From Oceaniovalibus guishaninsula JLT2003 (GTDB lineage: Bacteria > Pseudomonadota > Alphaproteobacteria > Rhodobacterales > Rhodobacteraceae), in contig NZ_AMGO01000020.1 of the NCBI RefSeq assembly GCF_000299575.1, forward strand, positions 1 to 64,000: a stretch of DNA of 64,000 nucleotides, in the 5' to 3' direction. A program made the position numbers and the translations under genes. Position 1 is the first letter of the stretch. Each line of letters starts with the position of its first letter. Under the pieces are notes generated by a model. The model was given only the letters and a program-made list of their open reading frames with translations. It was not told where the DNA came from and did not search any database. Positions 25,747-34,833 of the stretch are shown here, one piece after another.

Positions 25747-28505
25747 TGCTGGTTCTCGGTCCCATCGGGTTCACCGCGCCGTGGCTACTGGCGGGCCTTG
25801 CCGCGCTGCCGCTGCTGTGGATCGTGCTGCGCGCCGTGCCGCCCGCGCCGATCCGGCGGCGGTTTCCAGGCGTGGCGCTGCTGCTGGGGCTGCGCGATGC
25901 CGACCAGACCGCCGACCGCACGCCCTGGTGGCTGCTTTTGCTGCGGATGCTGGCGCTGGCCGCGGCGATCGTCGGCTTCGCGGGGCCGGTGCTGAACCCG
26001 GTGCAGCGGATCGCCGGAACGGGGCCGCTGCTGGTGCTGATGGACGGGACATGGGCCGATGCGGGGGACTGGCAGCGGCATCTGGACCGCGCGGCGCAGG
26101 CGCTGGACGAAGCGGCGCGCGACGACCGGACGGCGGCCGTCGTGGTGCTGACCGACCGGCCGGAAGGCCCGTTGCCGTTCCGCGCCGCATCCGACTGGGC
26201 GATGCAGGTGCCGTCGTCGATGCCGAAGCCGTGGCAGCCCGAGGGTGCCGCCGCCTGGGCCGATGGGCTGGACGGCGCCTTCGACACGATCTGGCTGAGC
26301 GACGGCCTCGACCGCGAGGAGCGCGCGCCCGTGCTTGCCGCGCTGGAAAAGCGGGGCACGGTGCGCGTCTTCCAGTCGGCCCGCCCGGTGCGCGCGCTGC
26401 GGCCGCCGGTCTTTCAGGACGGCGTGATCGAACTGACCGCGCTGCGGATGGACAGCGACGGCGCGGCGACGGTCGGGGTCGTCGCGCGCGGGCTGGATCC
26501 CAACGGCATCGAGCGGGATCTGGCGCGGGGCGATCTGACGTTCCCGGCGGGGCAGGCCGAAGGCGTGCTGCGCCTGTCGCTGCCGCCCGAACTGCGCAAC
26601 CGCGTGTCCCGGTTCGAGATCGAGGGCGCGCGGTCGGCCGCCGCCGTGGCACTGACCGACGATTCGCTGCGCCGGCGCGAGGTGGCGCTGATCGCCGGAT
26701 CCGAGGACCGCGAGGCGCTGCAATTGCTGTCGCCGACCTATTACCTGGAACGGGCACTGGCCCCTTCAACCGATCTGCTGCACGGCACGCTGGGCGATGT
26801 GCTGCTGGCCAATCCCGACGCGATCGTTCTGGCCGATGTGGCCCGTATCGCGCCGGGGCAAAGCGAAGCGTTGCAGGACTGGGTGCGCGAGGGCGGTTTG
26901 CTGGTGCGCTTCGCGGGGCCGCGTCTGGCGGCCAGCGACGTCAGCCGCGACGGTCCCGACCCGCTGTTGCCGGTGCGGCTGCGCGCGGGCGGCCGCAGCA
27001 TCGGCGGCGCGATGAGCTGGGGCGAGCCGAAATCGCTGCGGCCTTTCGCCGACACGTCGCCGTTCCACGGCCTGCCGCTGCCGGGCGATGTCAGCGTCAC
27101 TGCGCAGGTGGTGGCCCAGCCCGACCCCGATCTGGCCGAGCGGACCATCGCCAGCCTTGAGGACGGCACGCCGCTGGTGACGCGCAAGCGGATCGGCGCG
27201 GGGCAGGTGGTGCTGTTTCACGTCACCGCCAATGCCGAATGGTCGTCGCTGCCGCTGTCGGGGCTGTTCGTGTCGATGCTGGAACGCCTGGCCGTCAGCA
27301 CCCGCGCCGCCCCGCCGGGCACGGCCGATCTGGACGGCACGATCTGGACGCCCGACACCGTGCTGGACGCCTTCGGGCGGATCGGCGACGCGGACGGGCT
27401 GGCGGGGGTCGCGGGTGCCGAACTGGCCGCCGCGCGCCCTGGCCCCGCCACGCCGCCCGGCCTTTATGCGGGCGACGACCGGCGCGTCGCGCTGAACGTG
27501 ACCGGACCCGACACGCGGCTGGAACCCGCGGCATGGCCCGCCCGGATCGCCGTCGAAGGAATGGAGACGGCGCAGGAGACCGCGCTGAAGGGCGCGCTGC
27601 TGGCGGCGGCGCTGGGGCTTCTGGCGCTCGACCTGATCGCGTCGCTTTGGCTGGCCGGACGGCTGCGCGGGCCGCGTGCCGCGGTGGCGGCGCTTGCCGC
27701 CCTGATGATCGTCGGCCAGCCGCTGCCGGGCCTGGCGCAAGAGGCGGACGAAGCCTTTGCCATCGAGGCGACGCGCGATGTCGTTCTGGCGCATGTGCTG
27801 ACCGGCGACGCCCGGCTGGACGGGCTGGCGCAGGCGGGGTTGCGCGGGCTGTCGCGCACGTTGCAGGCCCGCACGACGGTCGAGCCGGCCGAACCTGTCG
27901 GCGTCGATCTGGAACGGGACGAGCTGGCGTTCTTTCCGTTCCTCTACTGGCCGGTTTCGCCCGATCAGCCGCGGCCTTCGGACGAGGCCTATGCGCGGCT
28001 GAACACCTATCTGCGGGGCGGCGGGATGATCCTGTTCGACACGGGCGACGCGGATGTGGCGGCCTTCGGGACGCAGACTCCCGCCGCCCTGCGGTTGCAG
28101 GAACTGGCGCGCCCGCTGGACATCCCGCCGCTGGAGCCGGTGCCCGCCGATCACGTCCTGACGCGCACCTTCTATCTGTTGCAGGACTTTCCCGGCCGGT
28201 TCGCGGGTCGCGACGTTTGGGTCGAGGCGGCCCCGCCCGATGTCGAAACGGTCGAGGGGATGCCGTTCCGCAACCTCAACGACAACGTGACGCCGGTGGT
28301 CATCGGCGGCAACGACTGGGCATCCGCCTGGGCGGTGGGCGAGGACGGACGCCCCCTGCATGCCGTCGGGCGGGGTTATGCGGGCGAGCGCCAGCGCGAG
28401 ATCGCGCTGCGCTTCGGTGTCAATCTGGTGATGCACGTGCTGACGGGGAACTACAAATCCGACCAGGTGCACGTTCCGGCCCTGCTCGACCGGCTGGGAC
28501 AATAG
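25746..28505 (+). CDS. DUF4159 membrane protein with BatA-like N-terminus
   Basis: A 919-residue inner-membrane protein. Two membrane segments near residues 8-80 form the BatA/aerotolerance-regulator N-terminal domain (PIRRRFPGVALLLGLRDADQTADRTPWWLLLLRM, in pieces). A large periplasmic part follows, then membrane segments near residues 615-665 and a C-terminal DUF4159 domain (FFPFLYWPVSPDQ, LRGGGMILFDTGD). ATG 25746 overlaps the DUF58 stop. It is the scaffold-sized member of the MoxR cluster. Repeat copy 2 lies just after it. Confidence 0.85.
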   Translation: MLVLGPIGFTAPWLLAGLAALPLLWIVLRAVPPAPIRRRFPGVALLLGLRDADQTADRTPWWLLLLRMLALAAAIVGFAGPVLNPVQRIAGTGPLLVLMDGTWADAGDWQRHLDRAAQALDEAARDDRTAAVVVLTDRPEGPLPFRAASDWAMQVPSSMPKPWQPEGAAAWADGLDGAFDTIWLSDGLDREERAPVLAALEKRGTVRVFQSARPVRALRPPVFQDGVIELTALRMDSDGAATVGVVARGLDPNGIERDLARGDLTFPAGQAEGVLRLSLPPELRNRVSRFEIEGARSAAAVALTDDSLRRREVALIAGSEDREALQLLSPTYYLERALAPSTDLLHGTLGDVLLANPDAIVLADVARIAPGQSEALQDWVREGGLLVRFAGPRLAASDVSRDGPDPLLPVRLRAGGRSIGGAMSWGEPKSLRPFADTSPFHGLPLPGDVSVTAQVVAQPDPDLAERTIASLEDGTPLVTRKRIGAGQVVLFHVTANAEWSSLPLSGLFVSMLERLAVSTRAAPPGTADLDGTIWTPDTVLDAFGRIGDADGLAGVAGAELAAARPGPATPPGLYAGDDRRVALNVTGPDTRLEPAAWPARIAVEGMETAQETALKGALLAAALGLLALDLIASLWLAGRLRGPRAAVAALAALMIVGQPLPGLAQEADEAFAIEATRDVVLAHVLTGDARLDGLAQAGLRGLSRTLQARTTVEPAEPVGVDLERDELAFFPFLYWPVSPDQPRPSDEAYARLNTYLRGGGMILFDTGDADVAAFGTQTPAALRLQELARPLDIPPLEPVPADHVLTRTFYLLQDFPGRFAGRDVWVEAAPPDVETVEGMPFRNLNDNVTPVVIGGNDWASAWAVGEDGRPLHAVGRGYAGERQREIALRFGVNLVMHVLTGNYKSDQVHVPALLDRLGQ

Positions 28506-28507
28506 GC

Positions 28508-28566
28508 GGGGACGGGGCGAGGGGCCTACCCCTCGCGCTCCCCGGGGTATTTGAGGAAAGATGAAG
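28508..28566 (+). repeat. Hairpin-plus-AGATGAA repeat, copy 2
   Basis: Plus-strand hairpin GCGAGGGG-CCTA-CCCCTCGC, then CTCCCCGGGGTATTTGAGG and AAAGATGAAGG. It occupies the whole space between two genes of the MoxR cluster, and its GAGGAAAG is the only ribosome-binding site candidate for ATG 28569. It is nearly the mirror of copy 1. Confidence 0.75.
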
Positions 28567-28568
28567 GC

Positions 28569-30626
28569 ATGGACGTGACGGGCAGTGTGATCCTCGACCC
28601 GCTGGTGCCGCTTTGGGTGCTGGCGGCGCTGGCGATCCTTGCGGGCGCGGCGACGGGCCTTGCCCTTTGGCGGCGTCTGCCCGGCTGGTGGCTGCGGGGA
28701 CTGGCGGCGCTGGCCCTTCTGGCGGCCTTGTCCGGCCCCGCGCTGCAACGCGAGGATCGCGCGCCGCTGTCCGACATCGTCATCGCGGTGGTGGACGAAA
28801 GCGCGTCGCAGCGCCTGTCGGACCGGCCGGACCAGACGCAGGCGGCGCTGGCGCGGCTGGAGGCGGGGGTCGCGGCGCTGCCCGATACCGAGCTGCGCGT
28901 CGTGCGGCTGGGCGATGCCGAAGGCGATGCGGGATCGCTGGCGATGACGGCACTGTCCGACGCGATGGCCGAGGAGCCGCGCGGCCGTTTGGCGGGCGCG
29001 GTGCTGATCAGCGACGGGCGTATTCACGACATCGACCGCGCGCCGGACTTTCCTGCGCCTGTCCATCTGCTGCTGACGGGCCGGCCCGGCGACTGGGACA
29101 GGCGGCTGGCGATCACCACCGCGCCCGCCTTCGCCATCATGGGCGAGCCCGTGACGCTGGGCCTGCGGATCGAGGATCAGGGCGCGGCGCCCCCTTCGGA
29201 CGGGCTGGTGCGGCTGAGCATCGCGGTAGATGGCGGACCGCCGGCGCAGTTCTCGGTCCCGGTGGGCGAGGATCTGGAGCTGCCGGTGACGCTGCCCCAT
29301 GCCGGGCGCAATGTGATACAGTTCAGCGTCGCCGCCGAGCCGGGCGAGCTGACCGACCGCAACAATGCCGCCGTGGTGCAGATCAACGGCGTGCGCGACC
29401 GCCTGCGCGTGCTGCTGGTGTCCGGAGAGCCGCATGCCGGCGAACGCACGTGGCGCAATCTGCTGAAAAGCGATCCGTCCGTCGATCTGGTGCATTTCAC
29501 CATCCTGCGCCCGCCCGAAAAGCAGGACGGCGTGCCGGTGGACGAGCTGTCGCTGATCGCCTTCCCCACGCGCGAGCTGTTTCTGGACAAGATCGACGAG
29601 TTCGACCTGATCATCTTCGACCGCTACCGGCTGCGGGGGATCCTGCCGGCGCTCTATCTGGAAAACGTGCGGTCCTATGTCGAGGGGGGCGGGGCGGTGC
29701 TGGTGGCGGCGGGGCCGGATTACGCGTCGGCGGCATCGCTTTATCGCTCGCCCCTGGGCGACATCCTGCCCGGCGCGCCGACCAGCCGGGTGATCGAGCG
29801 GTCGTTCCTGCCCGAGTTGACCGATCTGGGGCAGCGTCATCCGGTGACGGAAGGGCTGGACGGCGGCGGCGACGCGCCCGATTGGGGCCGCTGGCTGCGC
29901 CAGGTCGAGTTGCGCCCCGTGGCGGGCGATGTGGCGATGACGGGGGCGGACGGCGCGCCGCTGCTGCTGCTGGACCGGGTCGGCGAAGGGCGGGTCGCGC
30001 TGCTGGCCAGCGATCAGGCGTGGCTGTGGTCGCGCGGCTATGACGGCGGCGGGCCGCAACTGGAGCTGCTGCGGCGGCTGGCACACTGGATGATGAAGGA
30101 ACCCGATCTGGAGGAGGAGGCGCTGGAGGCCAGCGCCGAGGGTCAGGCGATGACCGTCGAACGGCGCACCCTGCGCGACGGCATCGGCCCGGTCGAGGTG
30201 ACGGGACCGGACGGCGACGTGACGATGCTGACGCTGCGCGCGGTGTCGCCGGGGCGGTTCCGTGCCGTCTGGAACGCGCCCGAGGCCGGGCTTTACCGTC
30301 TGGCGGAAGGCGACGAGGAGACGGTCATCGCGCTCGGTCCCAGCGCGCCGCGCGAATTCGAGCAGACCGTCGCCGACGGGTCGCTTCTGGCGCCGGTTGT
30401 CGAGGCCGGAAGGGGCGGGATCCGTGCGATCGCCGACGGGCTGCCCGCGCTGCGCCAGGTCGGCGAAGGGCGTCCGGCCGCGGGGCGCGGCTGGATCGGG
30501 ATCACGCCGCGCGACGCCTATCTGACGGCGGATGTGACGACGTTCCCGCTGCTGCCGGCCTGGGCATGGCTGCTGCTGGCCGGGTTGCTGAGCGTCGGCG
30601 CCTGGCTGCGCGAGGGGCGGCGCTGA
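28569..30626 (+). CDS. Large membrane protein with glutamine amidotransferase-like domain
   Basis: A 685-residue protein with two N-terminal membrane segments (residues about 12-60), a periplasmic region, and a class-I amidotransferase-like domain (RLRVLLVSGEPHAGERTWR near 280, DEFDLIIFDRYRLRGILPALYLENV near 345, GGGAVLVAAGPDY). One C-terminal segment (PAWAWLLLAGLL) precedes a basic tail. The catalytic Cys of true amidotransferases is not evident. It belongs to the MoxR-DUF58-DUF4159 cluster. ATG 28569 (MDVTGS) is chosen over a TTG at 28551 that lies inside the repeat. Confidence 0.8.
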   Translation: MDVTGSVILDPLVPLWVLAALAILAGAATGLALWRRLPGWWLRGLAALALLAALSGPALQREDRAPLSDIVIAVVDESASQRLSDRPDQTQAALARLEAGVAALPDTELRVVRLGDAEGDAGSLAMTALSDAMAEEPRGRLAGAVLISDGRIHDIDRAPDFPAPVHLLLTGRPGDWDRRLAITTAPAFAIMGEPVTLGLRIEDQGAAPPSDGLVRLSIAVDGGPPAQFSVPVGEDLELPVTLPHAGRNVIQFSVAAEPGELTDRNNAAVVQINGVRDRLRVLLVSGEPHAGERTWRNLLKSDPSVDLVHFTILRPPEKQDGVPVDELSLIAFPTRELFLDKIDEFDLIIFDRYRLRGILPALYLENVRSYVEGGGAVLVAAGPDYASAASLYRSPLGDILPGAPTSRVIERSFLPELTDLGQRHPVTEGLDGGGDAPDWGRWLRQVELRPVAGDVAMTGADGAPLLLLDRVGEGRVALLASDQAWLWSRGYDGGGPQLELLRRLAHWMMKEPDLEEEALEASAEGQAMTVERRTLRDGIGPVEVTGPDGDVTMLTLRAVSPGRFRAVWNAPEAGLYRLAEGDEETVIALGPSAPREFEQTVADGSLLAPVVEAGRGGIRAIADGLPALRQVGEGRPAAGRGWIGITPRDAYLTADVTTFPLLPAWAWLLLAGLLSVGAWLREGRR

Positions 30627-30642
30627 ACCGCCCCCCGGCTGG

Positions 30643-31230
30643 TCAGGACTTGCGGCGGACGAAGCCCAGCGCGCCGAGGGCGCCCGCCAGCAGCCATGCG
30701 GCCGCGGGCAGGGGCACGACCGCCGGCGGAACGGCCATCGTTTCCGTCAGGCTGATCCGTGTCAGGTAGGGTCCGTAATTGTTGTTCCCGACCGTGTTCA
30801 GGGCGATGCGCAGGGGTGCCGTCGCGTTCGCCCCGGCGGTGAAACTGAGCGTCTCGGCCAGAGGAAAGGCATAGCCGGTATAGGATCGGCTGAAGGCACC
30901 CAAAGAGACGGTGAACGGATCTTTCTGGGTGCCGACCGGCATCAGGAAGTCGATTGCATAAGTGTTGCCCGATGTCAGCGTGAAGGCGGTCTTCGTCTCG
31001 ATGATCGTGGGCAGGCTGCGCGGCGTCGATCCGTCGACGTCGATGCACTTTCCGGTGCCGCTACATCCCACAAGATCGACGGACCCCTGCACGATCGTCC
31101 AGTTCGTCAACGTGGTGTTGTAGCGGCCGGTTTCGGTGTCGAAGTCGTCCTCGAACAGCGTCGTGGTGGCTGCGGATGCAGCCCCGGCGGACAGGGCGGC
31201 CAGTGCCGCGGTCAGGATCAGGTATTTCAT
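30643..31230 (-). CDS. Secreted protein with VPLPA-CTERM sorting tail
   Basis: A 195-residue secreted protein with signal peptide LILTAALAALSAGAASA. A beta-rich middle (FEDDFDTETGRYN, TNWTIVQGSVDLV) resembles a carbohydrate-binding-like sandwich. The C-terminus is VPLPAAAWLLAGALGALGF followed by VRRKS, the three-part exosortase substrate tail (motif, hydrophobic segment, basic end). A single Cys pair (CSGTGKC) may form a disulfide. It is divergent from terC; the gap contains a perfect 22-base palindrome. A second protein with this tail is encoded at 57570-58262. The exosortase itself is not in this window. Confidence 0.82.
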   Translation of the reverse strand: MKYLILTAALAALSAGAASAATTTLFEDDFDTETGRYNTTLTNWTIVQGSVDLVGCSGTGKCIDVDGSTPRSLPTIIETKTAFTLTSGNTYAIDFLMPVGTQKDPFTVSLGAFSRSYTGYAFPLAETLSFTAGANATAPLRIALNTVGNNNYGPYLTRISLTETMAVPPAVVPLPAAAWLLAGALGALGFVRRKS

Positions 31231-31302
31231 GAATGTCTCCTCGTCGAATGATGTCCGCTGGAAAAACGGGCGCGGACGATAGAGGTATATCACATTTGCG
31301 CC

Positions 31303-31324
31303 CATCCGTCCTACAGGACGGATG
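31303..31324. promoter_or_regulatory. Perfect palindrome, probable operator
   Basis: CATCCGTCCT-AC-AGGACGGATG: 10-base arms with a 2-base centre, between the divergent VPLPA-CTERM gene and terC. A GATATA -10-like box for the minus-strand gene at 31291-31286 places the palindrome centre near -34, so a regulator bound here would affect that promoter. No T-run follows, which argues against a terminator. Confidence 0.55.
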
Positions 31325-31363
31325 CATTCCTTGCGCCGACCCCGATAAAGGAGCCTTCCGCCC

Positions 31364-32149
31364 ATGCTCGACCTTCTGACATCGCCGCAGGCCTGGGCCG
31401 CGCTGGCTGCGTTGATCACGATGGAAATCGTGCTGGGAATCGACAATCTGATCTTCATCTCGATCGTCAGCGGCAAGCTGCCGCCGGCGCAGCAGAAGCG
31501 CGCGCGGCAGGTCGGCATCGGGCTGGCGCTGATCCTGCGGCTGGCGCTGCTGTCGGTGGTGGCCTGGATCGTCGGACTGACGGCGCCGGTCTTCGATCTG
31601 GGCATCACCGGCGCCCCCGACATGCATGGCGAGCCGAGCTTCGAGACCGCGTTCAGCTGGCGCGACCTGATCCTGATCGCGGGCGGAATCTTCCTGGTCG
31701 TCAAGGCCACGCAGGAGATCAATCACAAGGTGCGCCCCGAACCGCCCGCCGAACACGGCAAGGGGCCGAGCGCGGGCACCCTGGGCGCGGCCATCGCGCA
31801 GATCGTGGCGCTGGACGCGGTGTTTTCGGTGGACAGCATCCTGACGGCCATCGGCATGACCGAGGAGTTGCCGATCATGGTCGTGGCGGTCATCGTGGCG
31901 GTCGCGGTGATGTATCTGGCGGCAGGCCCGGTGACGCGGTTCGTCAACGACAACCCGTCGGTGGTGATGCTGGCGTTGGCCTTCCTGCTGATGATCGGCA
32001 TGGTCCTGATCGCGGACGGATTCGGGCGGCATGTGCCCAAGGGCTATATCTATTCCGCCATGGCCTTCGCGGTGGCGGTCGAGGTGCTGAACATGCTGGC
32101 GCGGCGGCGGCGCGAAAGGCTGGCGCAGGGGACAGGGCGCGCGGCATGA
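31364..32149 (+). CDS. TerC-family integral membrane protein
   Basis: A 261-residue polytopic membrane protein. The TerC signatures ITMEIVLGIDNLIFISIV near residue 20 and VALDAVFSVDSILTAIGM near residue 150, each with the conserved membrane Asp, are present. The family includes Mn(II) exporters (Alx, MntP-like) and tellurite-resistance proteins, and helps metal loading of exported proteins. ATG 31364 follows AAAGGAGCC. There is no room for a yybP-ykoY riboswitch leader between the palindrome and the start. Confidence 0.9.
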   Translation: MLDLLTSPQAWAALAALITMEIVLGIDNLIFISIVSGKLPPAQQKRARQVGIGLALILRLALLSVVAWIVGLTAPVFDLGITGAPDMHGEPSFETAFSWRDLILIAGGIFLVVKATQEINHKVRPEPPAEHGKGPSAGTLGAAIAQIVALDAVFSVDSILTAIGMTEELPIMVVAVIVAVAVMYLAAGPVTRFVNDNPSVVMLALAFLLMIGMVLIADGFGRHVPKGYIYSAMAFAVAVEVLNMLARRRRERLAQGTGRAA

Positions 32150-32192
32150 CGGCGGATCCGCAGATCGCCGGACCGGCGCGCATCACGCCGCA

Positions 32193-32221
32193 TTGCGGCA
32201 GGTCGCTTTGCCGCCTATCGT
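32193..32221 (+). promoter_or_regulatory. Predicted promoter of glcDEF
   Basis: TTGCGG (32193-32198) and TATCGT (32216-32221) are separated by 17 bases. Transcription would start near 32228, shortly before the glcD ATG at 32244. This is pattern evidence only. Confidence 0.35.
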
Positions 32222-32243
32222 GAACCGGATCGGGGGGTGAGCC

Positions 32244-33686
32244 ATGCAGATGCCGGAACCGGATGTCCGTATCCTGAACCGCAAGGCGCAGGTGGTGCAG
32301 CGCCTGCTGTCGGTGCTGCCGGCGGATGCCGTCATCCACGAACCGCACGAGACGCGCGCCTATGAATGCGACGCGCTGACCGCCTATCGCTGCCCGCCGC
32401 TGGCCGCCGTCCTGCCGCGCAGCACCGACGAGGTGGCGGCGGTCCTGCGGATCTGCCACGAGGAAGGCGTGCCGGTGGTGCCGCGCGGATCGGGCACCAG
32501 CCTGGCGGGCGGCGCGCTGCCCACGGCCGACAGCGTGATCCTGGGCGTCGCGCGCATGAACGCGGTGCTGGAAACCGATTACGACGACCGCTTCATCCGC
32601 GTGCAATCGGGCCGGACGAACCTGAGCGTGACCGGCGCGGTCGAGGAGGACGGGTTCTTCTATGCGCCCGATCCGTCGTCGCAACTGGCCTGCGCCATCG
32701 CAGGCAACATCGCGATGAATTCGGGCGGGGCGCATTGCCTGAAATACGGAGTGACGACCAACAACCTGCTGGGCGTCACGCTGGTGCAGATGGATGGCAG
32801 CGTGCTGGAAATCGGCGGTCCGCATCTGGATGCTGCCGGTTACGATCTGCTGGGGGTGATCTGCGGCAGCGAAGGCCAGCTTGGCGTCGTGACCGAGGCG
32901 ACGCTGCGCATCCTGCCCAAGCCCGAAGGCGCGCGCCCGGTTCTGATGGGGTTCGACGACAACGAAACCGCGGGCGCCTGCGTCAGCGCCATCATCAAGG
33001 CCGGGGTGCTGCCCGTGGCGATCGAGTTCATGGACCGCCCCTGCATCCGCGCGACCGAGGCGTTCGCCCAAGCGGGATACCCCGATTGCGAGGCGCTGCT
33101 GATCGTCGAGGTCGAGGGATCGCCGGCCGAGATCGACGAGCAGCTGGCGCTGATCCTGAAGATCGCGCGCGGCTTCGACCCGGTCGAGCTGCGCGAAAGC
33201 AAATCCGCCGAGGAAAGCGCGCGGATCTGGCTGGGGCGCAAGTCGGCCTTCGGGGCGATGGGGCAGATCAACGACTACATGTGCCTCGACGGGACGATCC
33301 CGGTCAGCGAATTGCCCCTGGTGCTGCGCCGCATCCGCGAACTTTCGGTGCCCTACGGGCTGGACGTGGCCAACGTGTTCCATGCGGGCGACGGCAACAT
33401 GCACCCGCTGATCCTGTTCGACGCCAACAAGCCCGGCGATCTGGAGAAGTGCGAGGCACTGGGCGCCGACATCCTGCGGCTTTGCGTCGAGGTGGGGGGC
33501 TGCCTGACGGGCGAGCATGGCGTCGGCGTGGAGAAGCGCGACCTGATGCACGACCAGTTCACCGATGACGACATGGAGGCGCAGTTGCGCGTCAAGGACG
33601 TGTTCGATCCCGCCTGGCTGCTGAACCCCGCCAAGGTCTTTCCGCTGGACATCACGCGGTCGCGCCGCCCGGTGGCGGCCGAGTGA
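32244..33686 (+). CDS. glcD: Glycolate oxidase FAD subunit GlcD
   Basis: A 480-residue FAD-linked oxidase that oxidises glycolate to glyoxylate, working with GlcE and GlcF encoded next. The FAD-binding block is VPRGSGTSLAGGALP near residue 78, followed by AIAGNIAMNSGG and the C-terminal GEHGVGVEKRDLM and LLNPAKVFPL. The intact C-terminus contrasts with the interrupted paralogue at 6826-8232. ATG 32244 has GGGGGGTGAG upstream. The gene is separated from glcE by repeat copy 3. Confidence 0.93.
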   Translation: MQMPEPDVRILNRKAQVVQRLLSVLPADAVIHEPHETRAYECDALTAYRCPPLAAVLPRSTDEVAAVLRICHEEGVPVVPRGSGTSLAGGALPTADSVILGVARMNAVLETDYDDRFIRVQSGRTNLSVTGAVEEDGFFYAPDPSSQLACAIAGNIAMNSGGAHCLKYGVTTNNLLGVTLVQMDGSVLEIGGPHLDAAGYDLLGVICGSEGQLGVVTEATLRILPKPEGARPVLMGFDDNETAGACVSAIIKAGVLPVAIEFMDRPCIRATEAFAQAGYPDCEALLIVEVEGSPAEIDEQLALILKIARGFDPVELRESKSAEESARIWLGRKSAFGAMGQINDYMCLDGTIPVSELPLVLRRIRELSVPYGLDVANVFHAGDGNMHPLILFDANKPGDLEKCEALGADILRLCVEVGGCLTGEHGVGVEKRDLMHDQFTDDDMEAQLRVKDVFDPAWLLNPAKVFPLDITRSRRPVAAE

Positions 33687-33730
33687 CCGGGGCGCTGCCC
33701 CGGACCCCGAGGTATTTGGGGAAAGATGAA
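33687..33730 (+). repeat. Hairpin-plus-AGATGAA repeat, copy 3
   Basis: Hairpin CCGGGGC-GCT-GCCCCGG, then ACCCCGAGGTATTTGGGG and AAAGATGAATG. It fills the glcD-glcE spacer. Its GGGGAAAG is the nearest ribosome-binding-like sequence to the glcE starts. The hairpin stem differs in sequence from copies 1 and 2 but keeps the shape. Confidence 0.7.
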
Positions 33731-33741
33731 TGGGGGCCGGT

Positions 33742-34830
33742 ATGCTGAGCCCGAGGGACGAGGCGGACCTGGCCGAGGCGATCCGGGGGGCGAACACGCC
33801 CCTGCATGTCCGGGGCGGCGGAACGCGCGGCGTGCCGGCGCAGGGCGAGGCGCTGTCGGTGGCAAGGCTTTCGGGCGTCACGCTTTACGAGCCGGGGGCG
33901 CTGACGCTGGTGGCGCGGGCGGGCACGCCCCTGGCCGAGATCGAGCAGGCGCTGGCCGCCGAGAACCAGCGCCTGGCGTTCGAGCCGATGGATCATCGCC
34001 CGCTGCTGGGCACGCAAGGCACGCCCACCATCGGCGGCGCGGTGGCGATGAATGCCAGCGGGCCGCGCCGCATCCAGGTCGGCGCGCTGCGCGATGCGCT
34101 GCTGGGGGTGCGGTTCGTGGACGGGACCGGCATGATCGTCAAGAACGGCGGGCGGGTGATGAAGAACGTCACCGGCTACGATCTGGTCAAGCTGATGGCC
34201 GGATCGCGGGGCACGCTGGGTGTGCTGAGCGAGGTCAGCCTGAAGGTGCTGCCCGCGCCCGCGGCCGCCGCCACGCTGGTGCTGCCCGACGAGGGGCCGG
34301 ACCGGGCGGTGCGCCAGATGGCGGCCGCGTTGCGTTCTCCGTTCGAGGTGAACGGGGCCGCGTATCTGCCGGGGCAAGGCACGCTGCTGCGCGTGGAGGG
34401 TTTCGCAGATTCGGTGGCCTATCGCGCGGGGCGGCTGCGCGACCTGCTGGACGATGCGGCGGACGGCGACGGCGATGTCTGGACCGGGATCCGCGATGCC
34501 GTGCCGTTGGGACGGGATGGCGATGCCTGGCGCATCTCGGTCCGGCCGTCCGACGGACCGCGCGTGGTGGCGGCGGCAAAGGCGGACCGCTGGTTCATGG
34601 ATTGGGGCGGCGGGCTGGTCTGGGCGGCATTGCCCGAGGGGACCGACCTGCGGGCGCGTCTGGCGGGCATCGACGGCCATGCGACGCTGGTGCGCGCCGG
34701 GTTTGACACGCATGCGCGGCTGGGCACGCTGCATCCCGAGGCGCCGGCGCTGCGGACACTCTCGGACGGGCTGCGCGCGCGGTTCGATCCGCGCGGTATC
34801 CTGAACCCCCGCGCGATGGCGACGGTGTAG
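33742..34830 (+). CDS. glcE: Glycolate oxidase subunit GlcE
   Basis: A 362-residue FAD-binding subunit of glycolate oxidase. Typical blocks are LHVRGGGTRGVPAQG, TLVARAGTPLAEIEQALA, GTPTIGGAVAMNASGPRRIQ and GGRVMKNVTGYDLVKLM. It is shorter than GlcD because the C-terminal oxidase domain is reduced. ATG 33742 (MLSPRDEADL) fits the family; ATG 33730 adds four residues and is closer to the repeat's GGGGAAAG. It is 3 bases from glcF. Confidence 0.9.
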   Translation: MLSPRDEADLAEAIRGANTPLHVRGGGTRGVPAQGEALSVARLSGVTLYEPGALTLVARAGTPLAEIEQALAAENQRLAFEPMDHRPLLGTQGTPTIGGAVAMNASGPRRIQVGALRDALLGVRFVDGTGMIVKNGGRVMKNVTGYDLVKLMAGSRGTLGVLSEVSLKVLPAPAAAATLVLPDEGPDRAVRQMAAALRSPFEVNGAAYLPGQGTLLRVEGFADSVAYRAGRLRDLLDDAADGDGDVWTGIRDAVPLGRDGDAWRISVRPSDGPRVVAAAKADRWFMDWGGGLVWAALPEGTDLRARLAGIDGHATLVRAGFDTHARLGTLHPEAPALRTLSDGLRARFDPRGILNPRAMATV

Positions 34831-34833
34831 ATC

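Noticed and set aside
26766-30086. Very long open frame antisense to the DUF4159 and amidotransferase-like genes
   Set aside because: High-GC coding DNA leaves antisense frames open; the translated sequence is Arg/His/Gln-rich with no domain or start signals.
31231-31363. Manganese (yybP-ykoY) riboswitch before terC
   Set aside because: The space is too short and lacks the conserved loop sequences; the only structure is the palindrome.
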